Counted from the stretch's first letter, positions 1-6,282 are shown. The stretch: DNA of 9,672 nt from Spirochaetia bacterium (GCA_031289575.1 JAITPE010000227.1:1-9672), one strand, 5' to 3'. The notes: generated by a model from the sequence alone, not told the origin. Translations and numbers: made by a program.

Positions 1-177
1 GAAAGCATCGGCGCCCTATCCGCATCCGTAGATGAAATAAAAAAATCAATAACCAAGGCCTCATCGCTGATGTGGATGCGAATCATCCCTGAAGAGGAAA
101 CAACCCTTGAGGGAAACTATCTGCATAATATGTACTTTGAACAAACAAACGGCACACAATTACCGTTAAACAAATAA
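1..177 (+). CDS. C-terminal end of an unrecognised protein (partial)
   Basis: Frame 1 is open from the window edge to a TAA at 175-177 and gives the last 58 residues of a protein that starts outside the window. The tail is mixed and soluble-looking: a short amphipathic stretch (SVDEIKKSI), a hydrophobic patch (SSLMWMRII), then an acidic and polar end finishing in QLPLNK. No membrane segment or family motif can be recognised. It stops 17 bases before the next gene on the same strand, which suggests one transcript with the MshEN-like gene. Codon use matches the genes that follow. No function can be assigned from this fragment. Confidence 0.6.
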   Translation, partial: ESIGALSASVDEIKKSITKASSLMWMRIIPEEETTLEGNYLHNMYFEQTNGTQLPLNK

Positions 178-194
178 AAAGGGAGAACTACGAC

Positions 195-464
195 ATGGCT
201 AACAACGAGATTCATAAATTAGGCGAATTTCTTATCGAAAACCAAATTATTAACAAGGAACAGCTTCTGGAGGCGCTTACTCTGCAAAAAGACAATCCGG
301 AGAGACTCATAGGGCACATTTTGGTGACAATGGGAATCGTAACGAAGGAACAGTTGATAATGGCCTTCGAGATGTACCTTGTGACTACCGGCCTTTCGGC
401 TACGCACGCTGATGAGTGGCTCGACCAGGACGAAATAGACACAATAATGAACAAACTCAAATAA
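195..464 (+). CDS. Small stand-alone MshEN/GspE-N-like domain protein
   Basis: This 89-residue protein consists almost wholly of one domain resembling the N-terminal domain of type II secretion and type IV pilus ATPases (GspE/PilB/MshE). Two 24-residue motifs are visible. The first starts at about residue 8 (KLGEFLIENQII...LLEALTLQ). The second starts at about residue 38 (LIGHILVTMGIV...LIMAFEMY). They are separated by a short polar spacer, the layout typical of MshEN. In the known family this domain binds cyclic di-GMP. Here some consensus residues differ: the first motif has Q instead of the usual turn Gly, and the second lacks the leading Arg and the final Gln, so ligand binding is uncertain. 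No ATPase domain follows; the protein ends in an acidic tail (DEWLDQDEIDTIM). A GGGAG Shine-Dalgarno lies just upstream of the ATG. It may be a regulatory or adaptor protein. Confidence 0.75.
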   Translation: MANNEIHKLGEFLIENQIINKEQLLEALTLQKDNPERLIGHILVTMGIVTKEQLIMAFEMYLVTTGLSATHADEWLDQDEIDTIMNKLK

Positions 465-517
465 GCTGATTGGAATTTTTGCTTGACAAAAAATCTATAG
501 GCTATAAAAATAATTAC

Positions 518-934
518 ATGATAGAATTTGAAGACAAAATATGTTTTGGCTGCGGACCGGATAATCCTCACGGCCTTCATCTAAAGCTTCAATTTGATGA
601 CGATACCAAGACAACATACGGCAGATTTACGGCCAATGAATTTCATGAAGGTCCGCCCAACATAATACATGCCGGGATCATTGCCGGGCTTCTTGATGAG
701 ACAATGATAACCGTAAACAAGTATCTTGATTTTGTCGCAATAACGACAGAGTTGGCCATACGTTACTTGCAGCCGGCATTTGTTGGGGAAAATCTATACA
801 TTCGCGGCTGGTTTATTAAAAAAAGTAAAAAAGTAATCGAAAACAGGGCGGAGATCGAAAATGAAATGGGTAAGATTGTTGCCAGAGCAAAGGGTAAATA
901 CTTAGAGGTTGATGTTATCCCTCAGCTCGAGTAA
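518..934 (+). CDS. PaaI-type hotdog-fold thioesterase
   Basis: The 138-residue product looks like a small acyl-CoA thioesterase of the 4HBT/PaaI hotdog superfamily, which hydrolyses acyl- or aryl-CoA thioesters in the cytoplasm. Visible signatures are the N-terminal [12 protein letters not shown] (residues 9-20), common in this branch, and the central-helix motif around [13 protein letters not shown] followed by LLDE (residues 43-61), with His51, Asp60 and Glu61 as likely active-site residues. The rest ([19 protein letters not shown], then beta strands ending in [10 protein letters not shown]) follows the hotdog strand order. The substrate is unknown. Start choice: the frame is also open back to a TTG at 470, but the ATG at 518 gives the family's usual short N-terminus. 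Neither has a good Shine-Dalgarno. A TTGACA at 483-488 lies between the two starts. Confidence 0.8.
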   Translation: MIEFEDKICFGCGPDNPHGLHLKLQFDDDTKTTYGRFTANEFHEGPPNIIHAGIIAGLLDETMITVNKYLDFVAITTELAIRYLQPAFVGENLYIRGWFIKKSKKVIENRAEIENEMGKIVARAKGKYLEVDVIPQLE

Positions 935-989
935 TCCGCCGCACTTTAAATAAAAGCATAGATAGCAAGCATAAGCAGCATAAATAGAA

Positions 990-1073
990 GCCGAAGTGGT
1001 GAAATTGGTAGACGCAGCGGACTCAAAATCCGCCGGGGGCAACTCCATGAGGGTTCGATTCCCTCCTTCGGCA
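990..1073 (+). tRNA. tRNA-Leu (anticodon CAA)
   Basis: This 84-nt class II tRNA folds fully by eye. The acceptor stem pairs GCCGAAG (990-996) with CTTCGGC (1066-1072), and the discriminator base is A1073. The anticodon stem is GCGGA/TCCGC (1017-1021 and 1029-1033) with loop CTCAAAA, giving anticodon CAA at 1024-1026, which reads UUG. A long variable arm (1034-1048) with a GGGG/CTCC-type stem confirms the leucine class. The T arm is GAGGG TTCGATT CCCTC (1049-1065). The CCA end is not encoded: AGT follows the discriminator, so a CCA-adding enzyme is needed. A run of six T lies about 10 bases downstream without a hairpin of its own. Confidence 0.97.
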
Positions 1074-1124
1074 AGTTCCACGTTTTTTGCACGCTCCACA
1101 ACATACTGTCGGGATGTTAAAAAA

Positions 1125-1352
1125 TCACAGACAATCAACTGCTCTCATATCGGGAAGGCTTACATCCGTGAGTTCGCCGTCGAACTTACGGATAACCATG
1201 AGCAGCGCTTCATCGTATTTTTTACAATCTTCAGATGCAGCCCGTCCGAGTGCCGGATAAATATTTCTTTTTGCAGGCCCGGCAGCCGCATGAAAAAAAC
1301 CGTATTTTTGTCCTGATTGAAATCTCCCATTTTTTGACACATCGCTCTTCAT
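1125..1352 (-). CDS. Small hypothetical protein (75 aa)
   Basis: The gene encodes a 75-residue soluble protein that I do not recognise. The first half is basic with Gly/Ala-rich segments (GFFHAAAGPAKRN). The second half looks like a helix followed by a short acidic tail (CKKYDEALLMVIRKFDGELTD, ending RAVDCL). There is no membrane segment or cysteine cluster. Reasons to believe it: codon use resembles that of the neighbours, GAGGAG lies just upstream of the ATG (spacing only 2 bases, shorter than usual), and a well-formed promoter lies 60-90 bp upstream. An overlapping frame starting at 1342 (60 residues) has a less convincing composition and is taken as the shadow. The gene runs towards the tRNA and stops 52 bp from it. 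It could also be a remnant of a longer gene. Confidence 0.5.
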   Translation of the reverse strand: MKSDVSKNGRFQSGQKYGFFHAAAGPAKRNIYPALGRAASEDCKKYDEALLMVIRKFDGELTDVSLPDMRAVDCL

Positions 1353-1494
1353 AGCTCCTCTTTTTTATTTTTTATTTTTATTTCAAATTATACGCAGTAA
1401 TGCCATATAAAAGTATAGTAAAAATTTGTTTAGTATTTTGCAAGTACTTTTTTATTTTTTTTGAAAAAAAATGCATGGTAGCGATTTAAAATTA
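1353..1494. other. A+T-rich intergenic stretch
   Basis: This stretch consists largely of long T and A tracts (1361-1384 and 1446-1470). Apart from the promoter elements for the minus-strand gene nothing is visible. Together with the structured element at 1495-1750 and 1751-1877, it makes a gap of about 525 bases without a credible gene. Confidence 0.5.
1387..1443 (-). promoter_or_regulatory. Candidate sigma70-type promoter(s) for the 75-aa gene
   Basis: Read on the minus strand there is TTGCAA (1443-1438), a 17-base spacer, then TACTAT (1420-1415), a good match to the -35/-10 pattern at ideal spacing. A second, perfect TATAAT lies closer to the gene (1392-1387) but has only a weak -35. Either would give a leader of roughly 30-55 bases before the ATG at 1352. 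The region is very A+T-rich, so chance matches are possible. Confidence 0.45.
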
Positions 1495-1750
1495 GGGGGC
1501 AGAGCCCATTTTCAGTGCGAGGTTGCCTACCGAGCAACATCAACCCGTACGACGGCGCCTATTATATGTTTCATAGGGCGTTGCCCTATGCTATTGGAGA
1601 TATGGCTTTCAGCCATAGTGCAAGCCGCACGCTGTAGCGGCACTACCTCACAAGGCTGGTTTATTCGGCAACCGAGGGTGAAATCTGATTTTGCCGGTAC
1701 GAATGGGCTGAAAGCCCGACGAGCATTAGCGTAGGGCAACGCCCTACGCA
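1495..1750. repeat. Structured inverted hairpin element (REP/BIME-like)
   Basis: Several short hairpins are packed together, with a mirror arrangement. Hairpin A1 (1572-1590) has an 8-bp stem CATAGGGC with loop GTT. B1 (1601-1617) has stem TATGGCT with loop TTC. Inverted counterparts follow: B2 (1705-1717, stem GGGCT, loop GAA) and A2 (1729-1749, 9-bp stem GCGTAGGGC, loop AAC). Between the two copies A-T pairs are replaced by G-C pairs on both sides of the stem, so pairing is kept while the sequence changes. A central hairpin GCCGC/GCGGC (1624-1641), a GTTGC/GCAAC hairpin (1522-1538) and a GGGC AGA GCCC hairpin (1497-1507) complete it. GGTTGCC (1521-1527) recurs inverted at 1667-1673. It has no credible coding content. 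Edges are approximate, and copy number in the genome cannot be seen from one window. Confidence 0.65.
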
Positions 1751-1877
1751 TCGAAAATGTTTGTATATCGTTTTATCCCATAAATATCGTTCATCATATT
1801 CAATATGGTCGATATGTCCGCCTATTAGGAGATTGTGTCATTGCGACTGTGAGCCTATAGATAAAATTGCCGTGCAA
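1751..1877. other. Intergenic region after metW, nothing recognised
   Basis: Between the hairpin element and the metW stop only a short palindrome CATATT C AATATG (around 1794-1806) stands out. There is no hairpin plus T-run terminator for metW, so transcripts may end in the structured element beyond. Confidence 0.4.
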
Positions 1878-2522
1878 TCAATCCTGCGAAGCTGAATTTC
1901 CGCTTAAAACAAACAAACCGTACTCGGCAAAATAATTTGGCGCGAAGCCGACCCTGCTGCTTTTTCCGTCTTTGCCAAGACAGAAATGCAGTCTTTTTTC
2001 TATAGCATAGCCGTTGTCCTGGCAGTAGGTTTCGAAATCCTTTATGGTGACCATGTGTATGTTGGGAGTGTCGTACCACTCATAGGGAATGGAGGGCGAT
2101 TTGGGCATGCTGCCGCGCCATGAAAGCTGATGCCGTATGGGGTGGTACGCGAAGTTGGGGAAGCTGATTATTGCCTTTCGGCCTATGCGGAGTATTTCTT
2201 TTATAATGAAGCCTGGTCTTTTTGTGCTCTGCAGAGTCTGGTTCAGGATCACAAAATCAAACGAATTGTCCCTGTAATCAACCAATCCTTCATCTATATC
2301 AGCCTGATAGCAGTACAGTCCCTTTTCCAAGCAAAGGCTCAGACCCTCTTCGGATATTTCCACGCCGTAACCCTTGATGCCTTTCTTTTCGCACAGCAGT
2401 TCAAGAAGCGCGCCGTCTCCGCAGCCGAGATCAAGCACGCTCGAATTTTGTGTAACTAATTCCGCTGCAAGGTCGTAGCCTATCTCTCTATGCTCCGTCA
2501 TTTTTCCAACTGATTTCATCAT
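1878..2522 (-). CDS. metW: Methionine biosynthesis protein MetW
   Basis: MetW is a methyltransferase-fold protein encoded next to MetX. In organisms that carry the pair it supports homoserine acylation and methionine synthesis in the cytoplasm, probably as a partner of MetX. The 214-residue sequence shows the SAM-binding motif I VLDLGCGDGALL at residues 29-40, an acidic strand end (GYGVEIS, 51-57), ADIDEGL (74-80) and the MetW hallmarks FVILNQTLQST (90-100), SFPNFAYHP (120-128) and YEWYDTPNIH (147-156). The length is close to the usual family length of about 200. The first of two adjacent ATG codons (2522-2520) is chosen because AAGGAG lies 5 bases upstream, inside metX. The gene overlaps the metX end by 35 bp in another frame, which points to translational coupling. 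It is expected to share the SAM-I control of metX. Confidence 0.95.
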   Translation of the reverse strand: MMKSVGKMTEHREIGYDLAAELVTQNSSVLDLGCGDGALLELLCEKKGIKGYGVEISEEGLSLCLEKGLYCYQADIDEGLVDYRDNSFDFVILNQTLQSTKRPGFIIKEILRIGRKAIISFPNFAYHPIRHQLSWRGSMPKSPSIPYEWYDTPNIHMVTIKDFETYCQDNGYAIEKRLHFCLGKDGKSSRVGFAPNYFAEYGLFVLSGNSASQD

Positions 2523-3645
2523 ATTGTCTCCTTAAAAAGTTGGATATGTTTTTCTGCAGAAGTGCGTTATCAATCAAAAACGAATCATGGCCCTTGTCGG
2601 TTTCTATATTTGTGTATACAACATTTTTTCCGTTTCCGCGCAGCGCCTGAACAATATCCCTTGACATTGAACTTGTGTAAAGCCAGTCCGATGTAAAACT
2701 GATTACTAAATAATTTGCCTTCACTTTTTCGAAGGCCGGAATCAAGCTTCCGTAGCCCGATGATAAATCAAAAAGATCAATGGCTCTTGTTATGTACAAA
2801 TACGAGTTGGCGTCAAAGCGGTCGACAAACTTGTCGCCCTGATGATGAAGATACGATTCCACCATGTACTCGGTCTTGAAGGAAAAGGCATCGGGATCAT
2901 TTTCCTGAAACTTGCGCCCGAAGCGTTCATGCATATTCTGCTCGCTCAAGTATGTTATGTGAGCGATCATCCTCGCGAGGCTGAGCCCGGCTCCGGGAAT
3001 CTGATGCCCATAGTATTTTCCCCTGCTCCAGTTGGGATCGTTTATGATGGCCTGCCGTCCCACTTCGTGAAAGGCGATGCCCTGCGCGGAAAGCCTTGCG
3101 GCCGTTGCGATGGCTAAGACCGAATGAACCATCTCTGGATAGAGTATCGACCAGGCGAGCGATTGCATGCCGCCCATGGAGCCTCCGGCGGCCGCAAGAA
3201 GTTTTGTTATGCCGAAATGCTCCATCAGCCTGCGTTGCGCCTTTACCATGTCACATATTGTTACAATCGGAAAATCAAGCCCGTACTGTACGCCTGTGGA
3301 CGGATTAATTGTGGCCGGCCCGGTTGAACCATTGCAGCCGCCTATTGTATTGCTCGATATTATGAAGTACTTTTCGGTGTCGAAGGCTCTGCCCGGCCCT
3401 ATGTAGATGTCCCACCAGCCCGGGCTTTTTTCGTCCGGAGAATTGTAGCCCGCGGCGTGCGCCGACCCGGAAAGCGCGTGCAGAATAAATATAGCGTTGC
3501 TTTTATCTTCGTTAAGCGTGCCATAGGTTTCGTACGCGATGGTTACAGGAGCAATTTCCCGGCCCGATTCAAGTTCGAGTTTATCAAACGTAAAAAACTG
3601 CGTTTCAACTATACCTACGGAATTTGAGTTATTTTCTTTGCTCAT
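2488..3645 (-). CDS. metX: Homoserine O-acyltransferase MetX (acetyltransferase)
   Basis: An alpha/beta-hydrolase-fold enzyme that transfers an acetyl group from acetyl-CoA to L-homoserine, the committed step into methionine by the acetyl pathway. Length is 385 residues, normal for the family. The nucleophile elbow GGSMGGMQ puts the catalytic Ser at 156, with Asp320 in SFTSDWLY and His353 in KGHDSFL completing the triad. Other family signatures are ILHALSGSAHA (54-64), GWWD (76-79) and NTIGGCNGSTGP (99-110). GGAGG lies 7 bases before the ATG at 3645. It is the first gene after the SAM-I riboswitch and overlaps metW. Some MetX homologues use succinyl-CoA or act on serine; acetyl specificity here rests on overall similarity and on the metW pairing, not on a tested residue. 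Confidence 0.95.
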   Translation of the reverse strand: MSKENNSNSVGIVETQFFTFDKLELESGREIAPVTIAYETYGTLNEDKSNAIFILHALSGSAHAAGYNSPDEKSPGWWDIYIGPGRAFDTEKYFIISSNTIGGCNGSTGPATINPSTGVQYGLDFPIVTICDMVKAQRRLMEHFGITKLLAAAGGSMGGMQSLAWSILYPEMVHSVLAIATAARLSAQGIAFHEVGRQAIINDPNWSRGKYYGHQIPGAGLSLARMIAHITYLSEQNMHERFGRKFQENDPDAFSFKTEYMVESYLHHQGDKFVDRFDANSYLYITRAIDLFDLSSGYGSLIPAFEKVKANYLVISFTSDWLYTSSMSRDIVQALRGNGKNVVYTNIETDKGHDSFLIDNALLQKNISNFLRRQYDEISWKNDGA

Positions 3646-3696
3646 GGCAAACCTCCATTATGAAAATTAAAACAGGAAATTCCGAAGGCGCAAAAG

Positions 3697-3740
3697 CAAA
3701 AAGATGTGATAGCGGATAAGCATGTCTGCTGTCTCATCTT
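3697..3740 (-). promoter_or_regulatory. Alternative stem at the riboswitch 3' end (possible expression platform)
   Basis: In the metX leader the 3' strand of riboswitch helix P1 can pair with downstream sequence. AAGATG-A-GA-C-AGC (3740-3728) faces GCT-A-TC-A-CATCTT, which runs straight into a run of T. That makes an 11-bp stem with two mismatches, shaped like an intrinsic terminator. A shorter competitor pairs GATGAG with CTTATC (around 3721-3714), which copies the 5' strand of P1. Which structure is the on state cannot be settled by eye. Confidence 0.35.
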
Positions 3741-3842
3741 CCGGAATATTCCGTTGGAATTGGCACCTCTTTGCGGGTGAAGCTATCCGCAACGGTTGCC
3801 GTGGCTTCGCAGGGCCAGTCCCTCCGCCACTCTGGATAAGAC
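3731..3842 (-). ncRNA. SAM-I (S-box) riboswitch upstream of metX
   Basis: The 112-nt minus-strand leader matches the SAM-I consensus. P1 pairs GTCTTATC (3842-3835) with GATGAGAC (3738-3731). The conserved core follows in order: AGAG and the kink-turn region GGCGGAGGGACTGGCCC, then GAAGCCACGGCAACC, then a P3 hairpin (TTGCGG...CCGCAA), then AGGTGCCAATTCC, and a P4 hairpin ending CCGGAAGATGAGAC. In known S-box RNAs, SAM binding stabilises P1 and lowers expression of methionine genes. Its place 86 bases before the metX ATG fits this. The class is certain from sequence; how it switches this operon is less clear. Confidence 0.95.
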
Positions 3843-3852
3843 AAATCGCTAC

Positions 3853-3881
3853 CATTCACCTATGGATAAGTATTTTGTCAA
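3853..3881 (-). promoter_or_regulatory. Possible promoter of the metX-metW leader
   Basis: A perfect TTGACA (3881-3876, minus strand) lies just past the stop of the upstream gene. The hexamer 17 bases further on (TGAATG, 3858-3853) is a poor -10. The predicted transcript start, about 3847, would fall right before riboswitch helix P1, which supports the placement despite the weak -10. Confidence 0.3.
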
Positions 3882-3889
3882 TAAAATTA

Positions 3890-6214
3890 TTATTTTATCA
3901 AGTCGGCAAGGGTGGCGTTGCCCACAATGCCCTTGCGGTTTTGCTCCATAGTTTTCAAGAGTTCTTCCATGTAATCACGCAGATGAGATTTCTTTACGCC
4001 CTTTGGAACAACAAGGCTCATGCTGTTAATGCTGTCTATAATGCCGGCAACCGGAATATTCTGAGACGAATTGGCCGGTATGTAGCCCATATTGTGATCG
4101 TGCAGAATTACCTTGTCATGCATAAATTTTTTAAGGAAAAAATCAACCTCTTCCGAATTGTATGTGCACAGCTTCGACAACTCCTTGTAATCGGCCCCGC
4201 CCTTGCCCGCTTCAAATTTTTGGTATATGTGGCATATGATGGATATGCCGTAATATATGTGAATTTCGTGCCTGTCGTTTAACTCACGGTAGATGTTCGC
4301 GTAAATCTCCGGATGCATAAGCGTGTACGAAACCTCCGCTCCGTAGAGAATAATAATTGCCGACGCGTAAATCATAAGCAAGAACAGCGGAATAGAAGCA
4401 AGCGCGCCGTATATGGCAATGGTTCCCTTTGCAAAACTTTGAATGTACACAATAAAAAGCAGAATAAAAACGACCCACACGGCTCCGGTAAAAGAAGAGC
4501 CTATAGCTGCCTCTTTGAACGGCACCTTTGTGTTTGGCATCATGATATAGCACAGGAAAAAGAAGACCCATATAAAAATAAAAGGCGTCAAAAAATTTAT
4601 AAGAAATCCCAGAAAATCACTGCTTTCGATTCCGTCCCAGGTCTTTCCCTTGTCCGCGGAAATCATGACAAGCCCCTTATCTCCAAGCGCCCACAGAAAA
4701 CCGTCTTTTTCAAAAAAGCTGTTGATTTTGGATGTGGGCAGATGGCTGATATTCCAGTTCTCCCCGCCGTCAAGCGTGCTGATTATTCTGCCTCTGGAAC
4801 CGGCGGCCACTCCCTCGTCCTTGTTGAAAAAGTACGCATCTGTGTAATTGAAGTTTTTCAAAACAATAGATTCCCATGAGCGGCCGCTGTCCTGACTTTT
4901 CAAAAGTACTCCGCCGCTGCCGACTAACCAGATAATCTCATTGCTCACAAAAAACGAATTGTTCAGCGATACGCTCTGCTTATTGAGTTTCGCCGCGTTT
5001 ATTTTTTCCGCGTTCCATGACTTTCCGCCGTCATTTGTCCGCAGTATTGTTCCGTTGCTGCCGGTGATTATTCCGGTCTTGTTCCTGAATCTTATTGACG
5101 TAAAATTAGCCATAATATCGTGGCCCAGCATCTGCCAGCTTTGGCCGCCGTCATTTGTTGAAAAAATCAGCCCTCCGTCGGCCGCTATGAAACCGTCATT
5201 TTTGTTCAGCATGTGAATGTCGTTGAACGAAATGTTTCCCCACTTTTTAAGCGACCAGTTTTTGCCCGCGTTATATGTATACAAAATTATGCCCTGATTG
5301 CCTGCCGCCCAGCCGTTATCTTCTATAAATTGAATATCCGAAAAAACCGTTTCAGAGTAATTATATTCCGTGCCTTCAGCGGGAATAAAAGTTTTTTCCG
5401 ACGCGTCAAAGGCATATAGGATCTGATTATCAAAATCCACGGCGGCGGCATTAACAGTATTGAAATCCCTCGATTTGGGCACACCGGAAGCGCCGCCGGT
5501 ATTGGAATACATGAGCGATGATTTGCTGCCCGCTACCCATATTTTTGAGCCTGCATACTCGGCCGATGTATACGCCGGCGCCGAGAAGGCGGCGGATAAA
5601 CTCGTCGCGAGGGTTCCCGCCGATATAAATATAATCGGCCCGAGCGTAAGGGCCGCCCAGTAGTAGACTATTTTCATCAGAAGCCTGCGCTGCTGCTGAA
5701 CCTTCCATATATTGTTGAGCGAGCTTTCCAATGTGCGCAGCATGGCCGTAGCCGTAAAGAGCATGACTATCGCGCTTATTCCGCCTATCTTTCCGGCGTT
5801 TTCAATAAGCGATGATATGGCCGCGAATAACGGCTCCACATTAAGTCTTATACTGTGCTCGGCCATGAAGGACGATATAGCCCTGAAAACTTCATCCTTT
5901 CTGGCGTCTTTTCCCTTAAGAAAAGAGGAACCCGTAAGAATCACGGTGAGCGTTGGAATCAGCGAGACCATAATAGCATATGTGATTGACGCGGCTTTGG
6001 TGAGGCACTGGTCTTCCAGAAATTTTCTGGTGGCCGTAATAAATACCTTAACCGTATTTATAAGCTTATCCGGATATTTTCCATACGAACGCTCACCCCT
6101 TGCAGCGGAAGAAATAAAACTGAGGATAAAAAGTTTTTTGATGGCCAATTCCTGTTTTATAAACGGTATTTTTATTCTCAGAGATTTTTTTGCTTTCTTT
6201 TTTTCGGTTTCCAT
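3890..6214 (-). CDS. YihY/BrkB-family membrane protein with inserted Ycf48-like beta-propeller
   Basis: This 774-residue inner-membrane protein has the YihY/BrkB core split by a large insertion. Membrane helices lie at about 72-99 (with SITYAIMVSLIPTLTVI, typical of the family), 143-160, 180-210, 535-558, 567-592 and 598-630. Residues 216-530 are a propeller of Asp-box/BNR-like blades spaced 39-46 residues apart. The repeats around 307 (NQGIILYTYNAGKNW), 346 (GGLIFSTNDGGQSW), 386 (NGTILRTNDGGKSW), 432, 473 and 512 are clear, and two weaker ones lie near 229 and 262. This most resembles Ycf48/HCF136-type propellers. Basic N-terminal, 2-3 and 4-5 segments predict an N-in topology, so the propeller lies outside the cytoplasm. 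Residues 640-774 form a cytoplasmic, winged-helix-like tail (AGKGGADYKELSKL). It lies 68 bp after the S26-like gene. Function is unknown; the old RNase BN label for YihY is a misassignment. Confidence 0.85.
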   Translation of the reverse strand: METEKKKAKKSLRIKIPFIKQELAIKKLFILSFISSAARGERSYGKYPDKLINTVKVFITATRKFLEDQCLTKAASITYAIMVSLIPTLTVILTGSSFLKGKDARKDEVFRAISSFMAEHSIRLNVEPLFAAISSLIENAGKIGGISAIVMLFTATAMLRTLESSLNNIWKVQQQRRLLMKIVYYWAALTLGPIIFISAGTLATSLSAAFSAPAYTSAEYAGSKIWVAGSKSSLMYSNTGGASGVPKSRDFNTVNAAAVDFDNQILYAFDASEKTFIPAEGTEYNYSETVFSDIQFIEDNGWAAGNQGIILYTYNAGKNWSLKKWGNISFNDIHMLNKNDGFIAADGGLIFSTNDGGQSWQMLGHDIMANFTSIRFRNKTGIITGSNGTILRTNDGGKSWNAEKINAAKLNKQSVSLNNSFFVSNEIIWLVGSGGVLLKSQDSGRSWESIVLKNFNYTDAYFFNKDEGVAAGSRGRIISTLDGGENWNISHLPTSKINSFFEKDGFLWALGDKGLVMISADKGKTWDGIESSDFLGFLINFLTPFIFIWVFFFLCYIMMPNTKVPFKEAAIGSSFTGAVWVVFILLFIVYIQSFAKGTIAIYGALASIPLFLLMIYASAIIILYGAEVSYTLMHPEIYANIYRELNDRHEIHIYYGISIICHIYQKFEAGKGGADYKELSKLCTYNSEEVDFFLKKFMHDKVILHDHNMGYIPANSSQNIPVAGIIDSINSMSLVVPKGVKKSHLRDYMEELLKTMEQNRKGIVGNATLADLIK

Positions 6215-6282
6215 ATCACTGCCCTTTGCAAAAAGTATGATAGATACACAAAAAGATTAAGAAAATTTTTTGTCAATTTTTA

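Noticed and set aside
1160..1342. 60-residue minus-strand frame overlapping the 75-residue gene, or a frameshifted join of the two
   Set aside because: Its codon use is worse, and no protein family spans both frames to support a frameshift.
1471..1734. 87-residue open frame on the + strand across the hairpin element, and the 74-residue frame opposite
   Set aside because: Both run through mirror-image hairpins and show no family pattern; the hairpin structure explains the sequence better than coding does.
3722..4282. 186-residue + strand open frame over the riboswitch and the 3' end of the YihY gene
   Set aside because: It runs antisense through a clear SAM-I aptamer and a well-supported coding region.
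4313..4879. 188-residue + strand frame, and other + strand frames (4941-5216, 5712-6260), opposite the YihY-propeller gene
   Set aside because: They are antisense shadows; the minus frame has consistent membrane helices and propeller repeats.
5200..5570. Reading the propeller as a photosystem II assembly factor or sialidase
   Set aside because: Asp-box/Ycf48-like repeats occur in many unrelated proteins; no photosynthesis gene is present and no sialidase catalytic residues are seen.
3890..6214. Calling the gene ribonuclease BN
   Set aside because: That name was attached to YihY by mistake. No nuclease motif is visible, and the protein is a polytopic membrane protein.
1125..6214. CRISPR array, insertion sequence or phage genes
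   Set aside because: No regularly spaced direct repeats, transposase or phage structural gene was found anywhere in the window.
6270..6276. TTGACA before the YihY-propeller gene as a promoter
   Set aside because: No acceptable -10 hexamer lies at 16-18 bases, so read-through from the S26-like gene is the simpler view.
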